Below are positions 45,613-54,305 of a stretch of 64,000 nt of DNA, piece after piece (position 1 is the first letter of the stretch; every line of letters begins with the position of its first letter). The translations under genes were made by a program, and so were the position numbers. The stretch is from Pseudidiomarina aestuarii. GTDB lineage: Bacteria; Pseudomonadota; Gammaproteobacteria; Enterobacterales; Alteromonadaceae. The stretch covers positions 1,612,001 through 1,676,000 of the forward strand of contig NZ_PIPR01000001.1 of the NCBI RefSeq assembly GCF_003987355.1, written 5' to 3'. The notes below the pieces were generated by a model. The model ran no database searches. It was given only the letters and a program-made list of their open reading frames with translations, and had not been told where the DNA came from.

Positions 45613-46638
45613 ATGAACAATAAATTTAGTTTTTTAATGTATTCCGTGGCTCTATTTGCGTTAAGCATCCTATCCAGTCCAAGTGCCGCCGAGGAAAAGC
45701 CCACCGATGAACCCTTTCATTACTCAGTAAATCTTCCGCAGTCGTATAACGACTCTAATCGCAGCTACCCTGTAATTTTTCTTGTCGATAGCGGCCCTTT
45801 CTATAAAGGCGATTACTTCAATGAAGCCGTTGAAGCAATTCGGCGACTTGAAGAATTTCATGAATTCCCACAAACGATTATTGTGGATGTCGAAGTTAAA
45901 CAGCTCTGGCGCCACGTCACACGTGACCGAAACATGCTAAGCGAGTGGCTCAGTTCTGAACTAGCTCCGCTTATTGCGAAGCAATACCGAACTCTCAAGC
46001 GTAATAGTATTGTCGGTTTTTCGTATACGGCAGGCGGACTAATGAACTCTCTCGCACTTCGCGAAAGTCCTTTCACCACCATTATTAGTTTGTCACCGGT
46101 TTTTGATTCCATCAGCGATATACCTGAGGAATTAGCAAACGACAATATGTTACGTCAACATTTCGTGGTGTTTGGCAATGAGAGTCACCGACTTATGCAA
46201 TTCTACAAACCGCTACTGGATTCTCAGAGCAACGCCGACTTATCCATCATTTCTCTACCACAAGAAAACCACCAATCAGCTCTCATTCCGGGATTGCGTG
46301 CGGCCCTTTTACAAGCACACTCAGATTACCAGCTACCCAGCTACAAACAGTTCACGCAACGCGATTATAAAGTTCAAGACTTAATGGAGATCCTAAAGCA
46401 GCGGACCATCGACTATGGCGCGGCACCCGAGTCATCTTTGCTTTCAGAGCTAACACTCGCAGCAGCCGAAACCTACACTCAGTTGGGCAAGTTTGAATTA
46501 GCTGAGCAACACTGGCGCTTCACAGAATCCGAGCATAAATCTTACTTCATGACGCAGATAATTGCAGAGTTCGAACGCAATAATCAAACAGAGTGGGCTG
46601 CGCGGGCAAAATCCTTAAGTCAAAGGCTAGATCTTTAG
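45613..46638 (+). CDS. Exported esterase-like alpha/beta hydrolase
   Basis: Exported hydrolase of 341 residues with signal peptide (FSFLMYSVALFALSILSSPS). It belongs to the putative-esterase (EstD/Fes-like) group: YPVIFLVDSGP, WLSSELAPLI and the nucleophile S137 in GFSYTAGG. About 80 helical residues with TPR-like spacing follow at the end. GAGG lies 8 bases before the ATG at 45613, one base after the PhzF stop; the longer frame from 45592 would overlap it. Siderophore or sugar-ester hydrolysis are family possibilities. Confidence 0.83.
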   Translation: MNNKFSFLMYSVALFALSILSSPSAAEEKPTDEPFHYSVNLPQSYNDSNRSYPVIFLVDSGPFYKGDYFNEAVEAIRRLEEFHEFPQTIIVDVEVKQLWRHVTRDRNMLSEWLSSELAPLIAKQYRTLKRNSIVGFSYTAGGLMNSLALRESPFTTIISLSPVFDSISDIPEELANDNMLRQHFVVFGNESHRLMQFYKPLLDSQSNADLSIISLPQENHQSALIPGLRAALLQAHSDYQLPSYKQFTQRDYKVQDLMEILKQRTIDYGAAPESSLLSELTLAAAETYTQLGKFELAEQHWRFTESEHKSYFMTQIIAEFERNNQTEWAARAKSLSQRLDL

Positions 46639-46665
46639 AATTCGCACAATTGAAAATGGAAAAAA

Positions 46666-47535
46666 ATGACTTTCAAAAAAAATTTCAGGACTCTTTGGGT
46701 CGTACTGACATATATGATCACCTGCCCGAGTTCTTGGGCCATAGAAATCGAAATCGACGGTGAACTATTCGAAGTTAATCGCATTAACCAACATGTAGTT
46801 ATTGCCAGCCAAGCGTTTGGTACAACGCGAATTAACTTCGGTATAGTGGTCGGTTCCGATGAAGTGGTGTTGATCTCATCCATGATGCGGCGCAATGCTC
46901 AGTCTGTAGAAGAGCTGGTGCGGCACGTCAGCGGCAAACCAATTACCAAAGTTTTAGTTATTGATTCGGATCCTTTCCACCATCATGGCAGCTCCTATTT
47001 TCGAGACCGAGGCGCTACGATTATTGGTCATGAAAACCTCACTACGCAGGGAGTAACGATAGATATTAGCTTCTCAGAGGAGCTTCTTATCGATGCTGGC
47101 ACAGAGACCATTCGCATGACCCATTCAGCGGCCCACACGCTCGATCACGCCTTCATTACTTTAGAAAAAAGTAACGTCGTTTTCGCTGGGGATGCTCTAC
47201 GTAACGACTGGCTTATTTATGCTGGTCCCAACGGCTGGCCGGCGCACATTTCTGCCTTGCGCGAGATAGCTTTTGAGCAAGCAGACTCAACAATCTTTGT
47301 TCCAAGTAATAGAGGACAAAAGGTCAGCACTTCCGCTGCTGAACTCAACAAAATCATTGGCATCTATGAAGGCTTCAGCGAGTTGTCTCAGAAACTCGCT
47401 CACGAGGGTTTATCTGCTAACGCGATCGCTGACCATCAGGACATCAAATCTCTGTTGCAAGGACTGGAGCGCTACGACGAGTTCGTAACTTATACCATCC
47501 ACCATGTTGAAGACGTATTCAGAAGCGGCTTATAA
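46666..47535 (+). CDS. Exported metallo-beta-lactamase-fold hydrolase
   Basis: A 289-residue exported protein with signal peptide (FRTLWVVLTYMITCPSSWAI). Metal motifs are partly degenerate: VIDSDPFHHHGSSYFRDRGA replaces the HxHxDH loop, while SAAHTLDHAF and VFAGDALRND match the later His and Asp ligands. One or two zinc ions could still bind. It ends before a strong bidirectional terminator at 47551. It is the last gene of the cluster begun at 43334. Confidence 0.82.
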   Translation: MTFKKNFRTLWVVLTYMITCPSSWAIEIEIDGELFEVNRINQHVVIASQAFGTTRINFGIVVGSDEVVLISSMMRRNAQSVEELVRHVSGKPITKVLVIDSDPFHHHGSSYFRDRGATIIGHENLTTQGVTIDISFSEELLIDAGTETIRMTHSAAHTLDHAFITLEKSNVVFAGDALRNDWLIYAGPNGWPAHISALREIAFEQADSTIFVPSNRGQKVSTSAAELNKIIGIYEGFSELSQKLAHEGLSANAIADHQDIKSLLQGLERYDEFVTYTIHHVEDVFRSGL

Positions 47536-47550
47536 CTTAGTCAAACCAGA

Positions 47551-47587
47551 GAGCTTGGCTGCTAAAAGCCAAGCTCCTAGTTTTCAA
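47551..47587. terminator. Bidirectional Rho-independent terminator
   Basis: A perfect 10-bp stem GAGCTTGGCT/AGCCAAGCTC with a 6-base loop (47551-47576) is followed by CTAGTTTT. On the minus strand TCTGGTTT follows the stem. It sits between the convergent MBL-fold gene and DJ-1 C, ending both transcripts. Confidence 0.88.
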
Positions 47588-47588
47588 C

Positions 47589-48659
47589 CTATCGACTTTT
47601 TGAAACATTCGCCAAGCGCAATAAATCGATTCCTTTGCTGATTTCAAAATCGATCATGGCAACTAAAGCATGGGTAAGAACTGTTAAACTTTTAACGCGG
47701 TGTTCAGAGTTTAACAACTCGCCTCTAGCCAACTCGTAGCCCTTTGCTTCATAGATCATCAACACGTCAATCGCACGCTCTTCCTCGGTTCGAGGACGAT
47801 GTTTCGGGGTATAGCCAAGCTCTTCTACCACTAACTCAGCGACTTTCCAGACCGACCAGGGGTTCTGGCCTGTTATAAGCTTTCCGTCTTGGGCCACATT
47901 TTCAAGATAGCGTGCACCCTCGATAAAGTTGGCACCTCTCTCTTCCAGCATGTCTTCTAAGAGAAACGGAAAGACTTCACTCGCATTTGGAATAATGAAT
48001 AACTCTTCTTCATTGGTAAACCCACTAACATCTTTGCCAGACAACAAGTAACCTCCATCGTCTAACCGTGCATTTAAAAGTGCGGCGGGGCCATGACATA
48101 CTGCGCTCACGACACGGTCACTTTCGTACATTGTTTTGACGATTCTTTGTATGTCAGTATTTTCTGGGAAGTCAAACATGGTGCCTTTGCCGCCAACGAA
48201 ATAGACCGCCTGGTAATCAGTTGCATCAATATCGGCCAAGGCAAGAGAGTTTCTTAATTTGTGCTGAGAATCAGGGTCATTCAAGAATGCATAGTCATAG
48301 ATGTCCATATCGTCATTATCCATGACCGCAGGAGGGTTTCCCCCGACAGGGCTTGCGATATCAACCTCAAATCCATTCGCCGTAAACACCCAGTAGGCTC
48401 GAGCCAGTTCGGTGAACTCAAAGCCGGCTTCTATCTCATCGTTTGCCTCTCCAACATTGGTCACCACCGCGAGTATTTTTCCTCGATACTCTGGTCGTTC
48501 CGAATTGAGGTAATCAAGCTCGCTTTTTTGCGTGCTCTTTACTGATTCAATATGCGCTTTGTCCGGCACGAAACCTTTGATCCAGCTTTGTAACCCCAAA
48601 AAGCTAGCGAATAAGACACTAATGATAACGATTAGACTGACGATCAACTTTTTGATCAT
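47589..48659 (-). CDS. Membrane-anchored exported DJ-1/PfpI-family protein (paralog C)
   Basis: Protein of 356 residues with an N-terminal signal anchor (KKLIVSLIVIISVLFASFLG). The DJ-1/PfpI domain has C188 in AVCHGPAAL, FTNEEELFI, FPFLLEDMLEERGA and DGKLITGQNPWSV, each nearly identical to paralog B at 39137. A helical tail of ~90 residues follows. It is the last gene of the run beginning with the response regulator at 51946, 63 bases after the retropepsin-like gene. Linkage to a second, paralogous two-component system mirrors paralog B. Confidence 0.85.
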   Translation of the reverse strand: MIKKLIVSLIVIISVLFASFLGLQSWIKGFVPDKAHIESVKSTQKSELDYLNSERPEYRGKILAVVTNVGEANDEIEAGFEFTELARAYWVFTANGFEVDIASPVGGNPPAVMDNDDMDIYDYAFLNDPDSQHKLRNSLALADIDATDYQAVYFVGGKGTMFDFPENTDIQRIVKTMYESDRVVSAVCHGPAALLNARLDDGGYLLSGKDVSGFTNEEELFIIPNASEVFPFLLEDMLEERGANFIEGARYLENVAQDGKLITGQNPWSVWKVAELVVEELGYTPKHRPRTEEERAIDVLMIYEAKGYELARGELLNSEHRVKSLTVLTHALVAMIDFEISKGIDLLRLANVSKSR

Positions 48660-48722
48660 AGATACTCTCCTACTAAATAAAGCAGGAGAGTAACCTCAAT
48701 GAAGTAAAAAAATAGTGAAACG

Positions 48723-49949
48723 CTAAGGTGTTGAGAAACCAGGGATCGGTTGAAGCACAACGACGTGACATTGCTTATCGCGAATACAAAGCTTTAGCTC
48801 ACCTGGGGTGTTTGCCGTATCTAACCAACGAGATGTGCTGATCTCGCTGGTAGCAATGTCATTCATACTTTCGATGACATCACCAACTGCAATAGGCGAA
48901 CCTTCAGTGGGAAAACCGTTGGCAACGTTTCTGACAATAAAGCTTCCGTCGATTTGCTCTCTTAATTCAAGGCCCGAAAGATTAAAGCGACTTGAGAAAG
49001 GTTGCTCGGAATAGGGCGTAAAGCTAATGGTTTGATTTAGATAATCAATGCTAACTCGATAATGCGCAAACAGTGCGCTCCCGATAACATTCAGATCATC
49101 CTCGTCTTCAGCAACAATGAGGTTCGTTTTGACGCCCTCAAGTTCAAGGTCGCCGATACTTAACTTAGGAAGACGAAACCGCTGATGCGCCGCTTTACCA
49201 CTCAAACCAAAGTCTGCAGCTTCCACCAATGGCGAAGGCAACTGAATCTCTCGGTTCTCGACATAAGCAGTGTTTATCTTCAAATAGTGACGGCTACCCG
49301 TATCGATTTTGACATCGATTTCGTTCTGTTTCTGGTCGCCAAAATCAAGCGTAACCGGAATACTGATCTTTCGAGAGCCAGTTTCGAATCCAAGAACTGT
49401 CGATTCTGGGCTTTGGACTAACGGAACATTTGAAATGGTGACTTGCTCCGCCTGATAATCGAAAACCCATGCAAAATGTTGCAAGAAATCGTTACCGATG
49501 ACTCCGTCAAAAATCATTTCTTGGCCAGAAAGGAAATATTGACTTTGGCTTACTGGGACCACGGCAAAACTAAAATTCTTAACGCTTACGGGGCCAATAT
49601 TTACCTCGGCAACCTCGGTTTTGTATCCCACCGAAGATTCATCATTACCCCAACCAAAAACTGGCAATTCATAATCGCGCTCGAAGGCCATGTTTCGGAC
49701 TTTTTCTGTGTCAAATAACATGGAGAACGAAAGTCCGGTATCAATGTGCATAAGGAACTGCGTTTCACCATCAATCGATATCAGCACATGAGGTTTTACG
49801 CCTATGTACTTGGTGTCGAACGCATATTGCTGCTGTTCTCCCTGCCACACAGGTTGAATATCGTCATTTTCTGCACGCATTTTAAAGACGTTAACTAAAC
49901 TACAGCCCGACAGCTGGAGTAGCAAAATCACTGCAAATATCTTCTTCAT
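48723..49949 (-). CDS. Retropepsin-like aspartyl protease lipoprotein with PDZ domain
   Basis: A 408-residue lipoprotein (lipobox LSGC, Cys16). Two retropepsin-like halves each carry an aspartate motif: HIDTGLSF at D70 and VKIDTGSRHY near 218. GVIGNDFL and NVIGSALF are the paired flap/strand motifs of the Asp_protease_2 family. A C-terminal PDZ domain (GSPIAVGDVIESMNDIATSE) follows. Such proteins are predicted periplasmic proteases or peptidoglycan-associated binders. It lies 91 bases after the histidine kinase and 63 before DJ-1 C on the same strand. Confidence 0.85.
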   Translation of the reverse strand: MKKIFAVILLLQLSGCSLVNVFKMRAENDDIQPVWQGEQQQYAFDTKYIGVKPHVLISIDGETQFLMHIDTGLSFSMLFDTEKVRNMAFERDYELPVFGWGNDESSVGYKTEVAEVNIGPVSVKNFSFAVVPVSQSQYFLSGQEMIFDGVIGNDFLQHFAWVFDYQAEQVTISNVPLVQSPESTVLGFETGSRKISIPVTLDFGDQKQNEIDVKIDTGSRHYLKINTAYVENREIQLPSPLVEAADFGLSGKAAHQRFRLPKLSIGDLELEGVKTNLIVAEDEDDLNVIGSALFAHYRVSIDYLNQTISFTPYSEQPFSSRFNLSGLELREQIDGSFIVRNVANGFPTEGSPIAVGDVIESMNDIATSEISTSRWLDTANTPGELKLCIRDKQCHVVVLQPIPGFSTP

Positions 49950-50040
49950 AACTGTTACTCAAATAATCGAAGGAAACCAATAATGAAGTCTATTGCTAAA
50001 GAGGTAAAAAACAGGTGAAGTCAAAAAACGGGAGAAGGTG

Positions 50041-51270
50041 TTAGATTGACCAGTAAAAAGTAATCGAGAACTTATGCGAAACCAAAGAACAGTCACATTT
50101 CCACTCTTGCGCTGCGGCAATGCGCTCGACCAAGTAGAGACCTTGCCCTATCCCCTCACTCGTCTTGCCTTTGCTCTGACGCGACAACGGAGTCTCTGGT
50201 ACGGAGTCTGCTGAATTGCTAAATCGCCAATAACTTTGCGTAGCTTCTATGCTGATCTCGGGACTTTGCGCATAGTTGACAGCATTGCTTATCAAGTTTC
50301 GGATCAAAACAATGCATAAAGCCTTATGCGCAGTGATTTTTAGATCATAGGGAACGTCAATTCTAAAGTCGAAGCGTTCAAGTTGCTCCTCACTAAGCGT
50401 GTTCATCAATGTCTCTTCAATCAACGCCCGTAAATAAAAGGTTTGCTTCTCGACCACTTCAGCTCTTGCCAAGGCCATCAAGGAATCGACACAGGTGCTC
50501 ACGTAGTTAATTTGCTTTTCCTGCTCCGACAGTTCATCGGGCGTTAACGGCCGACGCTGCTGAAGTGTCAGATAGTTTTTAATTACTGCTATCGGCGTAC
50601 GGAGCTCATGGCCTGCATCGCGAGTAAAGTCACTCTCACGTGTAAGAGCGCCCTGTAAAGAAGAAAGTGTTCTTTGGAATGACCTTGCCAAGTTTCCTAT
50701 TTCGTCCTGCCGCTCAACCTCCAGCGAAGACGAGATTGCCTCTGGCTGAGTCGTCACTAGTTCAGATAAATGAATCAGTGGCCTAGTGATTTTGCGCGTT
50801 AATCCGTAGGCTATTGCAAAGGCGATAGTTAGTGAAGCTACCAGTAGCAGGAATAATAGTAGCGACACCTCGTTCAGGATTGAAGGAAGCGCAAGCCAAG
50901 ACGTCGCATTAAGAAAGACATAAGCCGTCATATCCTCAGACAGAGTCAACGTCTTAATGTGCCAATGTCGCTGTTGCTTGTCGGTGACCTCCTGATCTGC
51001 AGACGATGCAGAAGCCAATAGTTCCTGATACTCCAATGGCATTGGTTGATTCGACGTGAATACCGCAACGTGGGAAAGTCTTGGCGTCAAACTCAGCCCG
51101 TCTTTATAACGCTCTCGTAAATAATCAACTTCATCATTGAGCACGTTTTCAATAACTTTATCTTCTGTGGCGAAGCTCACAACGAAAGCAATACCAGCGA
51201 ACATCACCGATATAAAGCAGCTAAAAGCTAGCAATAGGACAAATACCTTACGCCGAATGCTACGCTTCAT
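50041..51270 (-). CDS. Sensor histidine kinase (two-component set 2)
   Basis: Membrane kinase of 409 residues. Two transmembrane helices (~12-34 and ~135-156) bracket a ~100-residue periplasmic sensor, then HAMP. The phospho-acceptor is H221 in AGHELRTP, NLISNAVNYA is the N-box and GIGQGLYLVERI the G-box. It is a paralog of the kinase at 35662 with the same size, layout and SDFTRD. It overlaps the response regulator stop by 11 bases. The sensor halves of the two kinases are much less alike, so they probably answer different signals. Confidence 0.9.
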   Translation of the reverse strand: MKRSIRRKVFVLLLAFSCFISVMFAGIAFVVSFATEDKVIENVLNDEVDYLRERYKDGLSLTPRLSHVAVFTSNQPMPLEYQELLASASSADQEVTDKQQRHWHIKTLTLSEDMTAYVFLNATSWLALPSILNEVSLLLFLLLVASLTIAFAIAYGLTRKITRPLIHLSELVTTQPEAISSSLEVERQDEIGNLARSFQRTLSSLQGALTRESDFTRDAGHELRTPIAVIKNYLTLQQRRPLTPDELSEQEKQINYVSTCVDSLMALARAEVVEKQTFYLRALIEETLMNTLSEEQLERFDFRIDVPYDLKITAHKALCIVLIRNLISNAVNYAQSPEISIEATQSYWRFSNSADSVPETPLSRQSKGKTSEGIGQGLYLVERIAAAQEWKCDCSLVSHKFSITFYWSI

Positions 51271-51946
51271 CAGCCGCTCCCAAATCCAGTCGATAACCTA
51301 AGCTTGTCACAGTTTTCAACATTGGATAATCAAAACCTTTGTCGAGAATGTGCCGTAATTGATAAATATGCGACTTCAGCGCATCAGTTTCAGGGGGCTC
51401 ATCACCCCATATTCGATGGATCAGTAAAGCCCGACTCGCGGGCTGAGGATACGCTTCAACTAAGGTTTCCAGTATTTGGAATGGGATTTGTCCAAGATGA
51501 AGGAGGCGACCATTTCGATGAGCGACGCGCGCTACACTATCCAGCGTAAGCGGCCCGACTTTCAGGACTTTTGGCTGATATAACTGATGCCGCCGACACA
51601 GTGATTGGCATCTCAGCAACAGTTCATGTAAGTCGAAAGGCTTGGTTAAATAATCGTCTGCACCAGACGTAAAGCCCTCGGTTTTATCAGCAATCGCATC
51701 CCGCGCTGTGAGCATAAGAATCGGTATGTAGATAGCTGACTTTTCCCTGATTGATTTAGTCACCTCAAAGCCATTCGAGTCGGGTAGCATGACATCCACA
51801 ATAACTAAGTCATACGTTTCATTTAAAGCAAGTTGCGTGCCATGCCGAGCCGTCATCGCATAGTCCACAACTACACCGTTATCCCCAAGAAATTCGGAAA
51901 CTTGGCGAGCTAAGACTGCATTATCTTCGATAAGCAAAACTTTCAT
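51260..51946 (-). CDS. OmpR-family response regulator (two-component set 2)
   Basis: Regulator of 228 residues with phospho-acceptor D51 (IVDVMLPD), Lys in LTKPFDLHEL, and a C-terminal winged helix ending SLGYRLDLGAADEA. Very close to the regulator at 36929, which supports duplication of the set. GGGAAG precedes the ATG at 51946; the frame to 51970 is less likely. Only 29 bases separate it from the stop of the P-loop kinase-like gene, so it may also be read from the long upstream run. Confidence 0.92.
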   Translation of the reverse strand: MKVLLIEDNAVLARQVSEFLGDNGVVVDYAMTARHGTQLALNETYDLVIVDVMLPDSNGFEVTKSIREKSAIYIPILMLTARDAIADKTEGFTSGADDYLTKPFDLHELLLRCQSLCRRHQLYQPKVLKVGPLTLDSVARVAHRNGRLLHLGQIPFQILETLVEAYPQPASRALLIHRIWGDEPPETDALKSHIYQLRHILDKGFDYPMLKTVTSLGYRLDLGAADEA

Positions 51947-51975
51947 TTCAGCTTCCCTCGGCTCATACACTTACC

Positions 51976-52497
51976 TCAGCACTTCGAACCAGCCTCTTCA
52001 ATAAAGCTATCTAACTCCTTGATGCTGCGAATGATATGAACAGACTTATCTGAATATTCTGTTTTCAATCGATGTTCGAAGTCGTTATTCCAGAATTTCG
52101 GACTCATTTTAAGGGCCTTATAACTGGCAATAGTTCCTTTAATAACGGAGCTTTCATCAGGCCAACCTTCTGGCTTCACAAAGAGTCCCTTTAAAAGTCG
52201 TTTCGTAACCAACCAGTAGCTCACCGGATAAGGTAAGTTTAGGTAAATCAGAGTATCGGCAGCTTTTAGACGCTCTGTAAATGCGCTTATCGGACCCAGC
52301 CCATCGAGTATCCAATTATCGGATGAAAGTATCTTTTTATGTTTTTCATCAAATGTCTCACGATCTACGAACTCACCATTACTTTTGTAGACAATAGAGT
52401 CCAGCTGGTAGAGTGCGATGCCAGTGCTCGCTGATAATATTTTACTGAATGTCGACTTCCCACTTCCTGGCTTACCGAAAACCGCTATTTTTTTCAT
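51976..52497 (-). CDS. Adenylate-kinase-like P-loop nucleoside kinase
   Basis: Cytoplasmic protein of 173 residues, with Walker A GKPGSGKS at residues 8-15 and a lid-like central region (LIYLNLPYPVSYWLVTKRLL). It resembles the topology-modulation/FLAP-like kinases of the adenylate kinase superfamily. The substrate is unknown. Its ATG overlaps the flavodoxin stop (ATGA, 52494-52497), so translation is coupled. Confidence 0.82.
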   Translation of the reverse strand: MKKIAVFGKPGSGKSTFSKILSASTGIALYQLDSIVYKSNGEFVDRETFDEKHKKILSSDNWILDGLGPISAFTERLKAADTLIYLNLPYPVSYWLVTKRLLKGLFVKPEGWPDESSVIKGTIASYKALKMSPKFWNNDFEHRLKTEYSDKSVHIIRSIKELDSFIEEAGSKC

Positions 52498-53069
52498 CGT
52501 GACTCGCTTTCATTGAATTTTTTTGCCAATACCGCAACACGCTGCCCTAAATAGTTGGCGGTAGATTTATCTGTTTCATGCACGCCCTCGCCATTGACGT
52601 GCGCGACCACGCCAAGCTGACTACCTAGGCGGTTAACGTTTTGCTTGGTGTAGCCATGCGCTGCGTCAATACTGACCCACAACATGCCCTGCTGACAGGC
52701 CAGTGTAAACATATAGTGTAAGGCGCCTGATTGATCACCGTTCGGGGCACTGCCGCAGGTAAATCCTGCCGCGAGCTTATTTGCCCATAACTGCTCGCAC
52801 CACAATTCACTGGTCGCATCCGCAAACGCTTTAAATTGACTGGCGACACCCCCCATGTATGTTGGTGAGCCAAAAATAATTGCGTCGCACGTACCCAATT
52901 GTGTCAGGACATCCTGTTCGACAAACCGACCATCAACGAGCTTCTTTTTGTCGATGCGAAAACGCATAACTTCAACGTCATCAACAGCAAGAGCGCCTTG
53001 CTCAATTTGCTGCGCTAACGTTTCAGTTGCTCCGGTTGCACTAAAATAGATGATGCCCAATTTAATCAT
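52494..53069 (-). CDS. Flavodoxin-like/WrbA-type NAD(P)H:quinone oxidoreductase
   Basis: FMN-binding protein of 191 residues. YFSATGATETLAQQI is the phosphate-binding loop, and FGSPTYMGGVASQFKAFADA matches the WrbA-like isoalloxazine-binding loop. The family does two-electron quinone reduction under oxidative stress. Both ends overlap neighbours by 4 bases (ATGA with the exporter and with the kinase), so it is translated from one polycistronic message. Confidence 0.87.
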   Translation of the reverse strand: MIKLGIIYFSATGATETLAQQIEQGALAVDDVEVMRFRIDKKKLVDGRFVEQDVLTQLGTCDAIIFGSPTYMGGVASQFKAFADATSELWCEQLWANKLAAGFTCGSAPNGDQSGALHYMFTLACQQGMLWVSIDAAHGYTKQNVNRLGSQLGVVAHVNGEGVHETDKSTANYLGQRVAVLAKKFNESESR

Positions 53070-54301
53070 GATATTTTCCTATCTCTTGCAACATACCATT
53101 CGCATGCTCCAAGGCCACTAACGATGGAAAAAAAACAAATGACTGCGTAAATCATATGTACTCCGATACTCCACATAATACCCGTTAGAAGAAGCAAACC
53201 AATTCCAACCAGCAAACGATACTTTTTGGCTAATAAACGCCATGCTGCGAACATTGTGGCGATATAAATAAGCACAAAGACGCCATTTGTGGCCGTAATC
53301 AAAACCTCCAAATCAAGTCTGGTAACAAAGGTAAGAACGAGCATTACAGCGATGATGGATAAAATAAAAGTGATGGCCCAGGTCGGCATAGTGTGCTTAT
53401 TTTTTCTGCCCAACGCAGCAGGAAGGACTCCTTGCTCCGCAAAACTTGCGAGCAAACGCGATAGGCTCGCAAGATAGACGTTAACCGTAGCCAAGCCACC
53501 GGCTACACCAAGTATGCCGATAAGCGCTGCTCCTGCTTTGCCCAACTTTAATTCGGCAATTCCCATTATCGCGACTTCAGCTACGCTCGGATAAAGTAAT
53601 AACAGAACGGTTGTCGCCACATAGATACCACCTACCAGTAGGCAGCCGTATACCATTGCCGGCATGACATCTCGCTGGGGCCTGCGAAAGTCCTCAACAA
53701 GATGGGTAATCGCCTCGAGTCCAAGGAAACTCCAGAAGGCAATTCCCACCCCTTTTAATAGAGGCCCCAGCTCGGGAATAGTCGGATGCCAGGGCGCACT
53801 CACTGTTGCGTTTGGTACCAAGATTAGAGCTAGAATCAGCGCAACCACAGTTAAGGTAATACCAAGTTGCACAACGGCGGATAACTTTAACCCGCGTCGA
53901 TTAATCAGGAACAAACCTAGCAGCGTAACTAGCTCACATATCAATAGCGAAGGTCCAGTGATCCCAGTTAAGCCAGTAAAGAAAGCAAAAGTGAGCAACA
54001 TGGCTGCAGGTGCCCCAAAAGGCACCACACAAATAAACAAGAGCCCTAAACTACGACCTAATCGCGTCCCAAAAGCCTTTTCGACGTAATGCGCAGGACC
54101 TCCAGCGTGAGGAAAGCTCGCGGCAAGTTTACCCATCACCAATGCTATAGGAATAATCATCATGGTCAGGAGCAGCCAAACTGTCGCACTGTCGTTGCCC
54201 GAACTGGCAACTGTTAGCTGTGGCAAAATAAAAACACCGGTACCCAATAAGGTTGTGGCAACCAGTCCTGCGCCTTGCCAACGAGAAATTTTACTGCTCA
54301 T
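53066..54301 (-). CDS. yjeH: YjeH-type amino acid exporter (APC superfamily)
   Basis: Inner-membrane transporter of 411 residues with about twelve helices. SRWQGAGLVATTLLGTGVFI opens the APC fold. SFPHAGGPAHYVEKAFGTRL and FWSFLGLEAITHLVEDFRRP match E. coli YjeH, an exporter of methionine and branched-chain amino acids. The stop-start overlap with the flavodoxin and the 4-base gap from the LysR gene place it within one operon. The function is by homology only. Confidence 0.88.
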   Translation of the reverse strand: MSSKISRWQGAGLVATTLLGTGVFILPQLTVASSGNDSATVWLLLTMMIIPIALVMGKLAASFPHAGGPAHYVEKAFGTRLGRSLGLLFICVVPFGAPAAMLLTFAFFTGLTGITGPSLLICELVTLLGLFLINRRGLKLSAVVQLGITLTVVALILALILVPNATVSAPWHPTIPELGPLLKGVGIAFWSFLGLEAITHLVEDFRRPQRDVMPAMVYGCLLVGGIYVATTVLLLLYPSVAEVAIMGIAELKLGKAGAALIGILGVAGGLATVNVYLASLSRLLASFAEQGVLPAALGRKNKHTMPTWAITFILSIIAVMLVLTFVTRLDLEVLITATNGVFVLIYIATMFAAWRLLAKKYRLLVGIGLLLLTGIMWSIGVHMIYAVICFFSIVSGLGACEWYVARDRKIS

Positions 54302-54305
54302 GCTC

